A stretch of 64,000 nt of DNA from Saprospiraceae bacterium (lineage in GTDB: Bacteria > Bacteroidota > Bacteroidia > Chitinophagales > Saprospiraceae). The translations under genes were made by a program, and so were the position numbers. Location: positions 62,001 to 126,000 of the forward strand of contig JABAQQ010000005.1 of NCBI GenBank assembly GCA_019187225.1. The letters run 5' to 3'. The number at the start of each line of letters is the position of its first letter. Position 1 is the first letter of the stretch. This document shows positions 61,884 to 64,000 of this stretch, piece after piece. The notes under the pieces are model-generated. The model saw nothing but the letters and a program-made list of their open reading frames with translations, was not told the DNA's origin and ran no database searches.

Positions 61884-63212
61884 TCATTTTGTTGATAATC
61901 CGCTCAACGCATCTGTGTCTCTGCGGTCGGTTTGAAATTGTTCGCTCCTCTTTTTTAAAAAATAAAAATACGAGCCCGCCGTCAGCACCAGCATCAATCC
62001 CGCACCACCGTAGCACAGCTTGGTGTAATATTCCAGCCAACTTATTTGTCCCGCACCGAAATTGCGCCACAACAACACCGCCACGCTGCCGAGATAACCG
62101 ATGGAATCAGCCATATACATCAGAAAGCCGACGTTGCCGCGTTCGTGAAAACTCGCCAGCAAGCGGTCGAATACCACGCCGTTGAACAGGATATACGGCA
62201 AAAACAAGCCAAACCCCGATACAATCATCCAAAGCAGAGGAGCAATCGCACCACTTTGGTACAACAACGTCCCCACAAGCAACAAACCCGCGCCGAACGC
62301 GGTAAACGCGTGATTGAGCCACAGCGCGCGAAAATTGTTCCTGACAAACATCATGGCACCAACGGTCAGCAGCGACAAAACGGCCACCGGGATCTCGGCG
62401 AGTGTGAGAATGGCCGCCTGACCGCCATAACCGAGTTCGTCCCATAGTTCAACGGCAAAATTGTCGCGCACATCGCGTACTACCGTGAGCGCGAGGTAGA
62501 TTGCTACCAGTAAAACGAGTCCCGGCGCATAACGGAAAAACAGCGCCCGTCTTTCGGCGGGCGTCATACGCTGACGGGGTGTACGTTGCGCTTTATCAGC
62601 TTCGGATGGTGGCGGCAAATGCTCGAGCACCCACAAACAGAGCAACAAACCCGGCAAAAACAACAAACCCGCCACGAACGGCATCCATTGTTCGCCCACG
62701 CCCTGCGCGTCGAGCAGCCATTTCCCCGTCGTTTTTACAAAACCGGATGAGATGATAAAATTGACACAAAGCAAGGCAGCCAGCGCCTCTGTAACCCTCC
62801 GCCCTTCCAAATAACTGAAAATCAAGCCCCACGCCATGCCGAGCGGCAAACCGTTGACAAACATCCAAAGGACGTTCCACGGAAAAGGTGTGAGCGCAAA
62901 ACCCAGCAGCGAAATGGCAGCCACGCCAGTCATGCCCAGCAAAACCGCCACCCGGCGTTGCGCCGTCATACCCGAAATGACCCGGATGCCGATGAATTTG
63001 GAAAGCGCGTAACCGGCCACCTGCGCCATTACCAACACGATCTTGAACTGGACACCCCACAATTCCAAACCCGCATACGTGCCCGCCGTGAACGGCTTGC
63101 GAAAAGCATAAACACAACAGTAGGCCATGAAAGCGACAAGCCCGGCTACGACAACAAACGCTGTGGGAGAAGCAACGGCCATTCGGCGGGAAAAGGATTC
63201 GGAGCGAAACAT
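61884..63212 (-). CDS. DUF5690 family MFS-like membrane protein, candidate phosphonate transporter
   Basis: 442 residues with about twelve hydrophobic segments and an MFS-like arrangement: AFMAYCCVYAFRKPFTAGTY near the N-terminus, LPLGMAWGLIFSYLEGRRVTEALAALLCVNFIISSGFVKTTGKWLL in the middle, and YLALTVVRDVRDNFAVELW and GNVGFLMYMADSIGYLGSVAVLL in the second half. It matches DUF5690 proteins as I know them. Being co-transcribed with the TIGR03364 oxidoreductase and divergent from a PhnX-like hydrolase, it may import or export an organophosphonate; this is inference. Confidence 0.8.
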   Translation of the reverse strand: MFRSESFSRRMAVASPTAFVVVAGLVAFMAYCCVYAFRKPFTAGTYAGLELWGVQFKIVLVMAQVAGYALSKFIGIRVISGMTAQRRVAVLLGMTGVAAISLLGFALTPFPWNVLWMFVNGLPLGMAWGLIFSYLEGRRVTEALAALLCVNFIISSGFVKTTGKWLLDAQGVGEQWMPFVAGLLFLPGLLLCLWVLEHLPPPSEADKAQRTPRQRMTPAERRALFFRYAPGLVLLVAIYLALTVVRDVRDNFAVELWDELGYGGQAAILTLAEIPVAVLSLLTVGAMMFVRNNFRALWLNHAFTAFGAGLLLVGTLLYQSGAIAPLLWMIVSGFGLFLPYILFNGVVFDRLLASFHERGNVGFLMYMADSIGYLGSVAVLLWRNFGAGQISWLEYYTKLCYGGAGLMLVLTAGSYFYFLKKRSEQFQTDRRDTDALSGLSTK

Positions 63213-63404
63213 AACCGTTGCAATCTTACAACTGTTCCCCTCTGAAAATGAACCGTTTGCACAGAAGTTACGGTTATTTAACGCCCGCCCGCCATTTGTT
63301 TTTCTAAGGTAAATTTATCGTAAATTAAAGGTTGCCTTCCTTAACTCTAAACTTAAACCCGGCTTAATAATCCCCCACCTACCTTCGCCCATAAAACAGG
63401 CAAA

Positions 63405-64000
63405 ATGACGAATCATCCTATCCGCCTCGTAATGTTCGACATGGCCGGCACGACGGTGCGCGACAACAACGAAGTGCTTCACTGTTTCGCCGAAGCCTGC
63501 AGGCAGGAAGGCATCGAAGCCGATGACAAACGCCTGAATGCACTCATGGGGGTGTCGAAACTCGAAGTATTCCAACTTCTCTGGTGCGAGCAGTTGGGAG
63601 AAAAGACTCCGGTTGAAGTGATCGCAGAAAAATCACGGCAATCTTTCCAAATCTTCCGCGACATTCTTGAAAATTACTATCACACGCACTCCGTGGAACC
63701 CACCGAAGGAGCGCTTGAAATATTCGACTGGTTGCGCGGACGCGACATCAAAATCGCGCTCAATACGGGCTTTTACCGCGAGGTCACGAATATCATTCTC
63801 AACAAGTTAGGTTGGCTGGCCGGACTGGACGCCAACTATGTGGGCGGCATCGGCGCCACCATCCATTTTTCCGTGACGAGCGACGAGGTGCCGCAAGGCC
63901 GCCCGGCGCCGTTCATGATCCGAAAAGCGATGAGTGCTTTTGGTATAGACAACCCTAAACAAGTGGTCAAAATAGGCGATACGCCGGTAGATTTGGCGGA
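63405..64000 (+). CDS. PhnX-like (phosphonatase-like) HAD hydrolase, partial
   Basis: The first 198 codons are present; the end is beyond the window. HAD motif I is VMFDMAGTTVRDNNEV, the DxAGTTV form of phosphonoacetaldehyde hydrolases. A lysine at residue 52 (MGVSKLEVF) falls where PhnX has the Schiff-base lysine (MGLLK in Bacillus cereus, position 53). ALNTGFYREV is motif II and VVKIGDTPVDLA motif IV. PhnX cleaves phosphonoacetaldehyde to acetaldehyde and phosphate; the TIGR03351 relatives act on similar substrates. Its placement fits with an oxidoreductase making the aldehyde. Divergent from the DUF5690 gene. Confidence 0.87.
   Translation, partial: MTNHPIRLVMFDMAGTTVRDNNEVLHCFAEACRQEGIEADDKRLNALMGVSKLEVFQLLWCEQLGEKTPVEVIAEKSRQSFQIFRDILENYYHTHSVEPTEGALEIFDWLRGRDIKIALNTGFYREVTNIILNKLGWLAGLDANYVGGIGATIHFSVTSDEVPQGRPAPFMIRKAMSAFGIDNPKQVVKIGDTPVDLA

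Overview
The window looks like a chromosomal segment from a Bacteroidota member, most likely of the Saprospiria (Lewinella/Haliscomenobacter-like). Evidence: six secreted proteins with type IX secretion (T9SS) type A C-terminal sorting tails, two SusC/SusD outer-membrane pairs, several Bacteroidota-type promoters (TAnnTTTG at -7, some with TTTG at -33), lipoproteins with short lipoboxes, and choice-of-anchor L, HYR and IgGFc-binding-like adhesin modules. I saw no rRNA, tRNA, IS element, phage or CRISPR array. The genus is an inference; the phylum is not in serious doubt.

Layout. 1-3.1 kb: a DUF1800/DUF1501 secreted-protein pair on the minus strand, split by a large minisatellite hairpin. 3.1-7.9 kb: two T9SS cargo proteins and a small lipoprotein. 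8.1-10.2 kb: a PrsW-type membrane protease and an inositol monophosphatase. 10.3-27.4 kb: three adjacent large surface proteins (about 2836, 1227 and 1197 aa) that share one C-terminal module, with a FkbM methyltransferase gene just upstream of the third. 27.6-29.8 kb: a trans-sulfuration PLP enzyme and queG. 30-36.1 kb: an M36 metallopeptidase (T9SS cargo) and a CocE/NonD hydrolase. 36.2-39.2 kb: a methyltransferase gene with an in-frame amber stop, an AT-rich orphan and a UbiA-like prenyltransferase. 39.7-46.6 kb: a metallopeptidase/propeller/barrel protein, a Uma2 nuclease, glgB and a Crp/Fnr regulator. 46.8-60.1 kb: a glycan-use region with a GH144-like enzyme, SusC, SusD and a LamG lipoprotein on the minus strand, and a second SusC/SusD pair on the plus strand. 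60.2-64 kb: an apparent phosphonate-catabolism cluster (PhnZ-like HD oxygenase, TIGR03364-type FAD oxidoreductase, DUF5690 membrane transporter, PhnX-like HAD hydrolase cut by the window edge).

The strongest unexplained signal is a set of about ten intergenic elements. In each, a G/T-rich array of short 7-12 bp words is followed by its C/A-rich complement, which would fold into a very long hairpin. The word differs between loci, but the layout, the polarity (G/T arm first) and the habit of starting at or next to a stop codon recur. At least four share a core of the type GAGGGTGT and two share an almost identical outer stem. Some sit between convergent genes like terminators, but others lie inside apparent operons (between susC and susD, between DUF1800 and DUF1501). 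Similar words run into coding sequence in the M36 peptidase and, as a different word, at the PrsW C-terminus. All functional statements are from reading the sequence; no database search was run.
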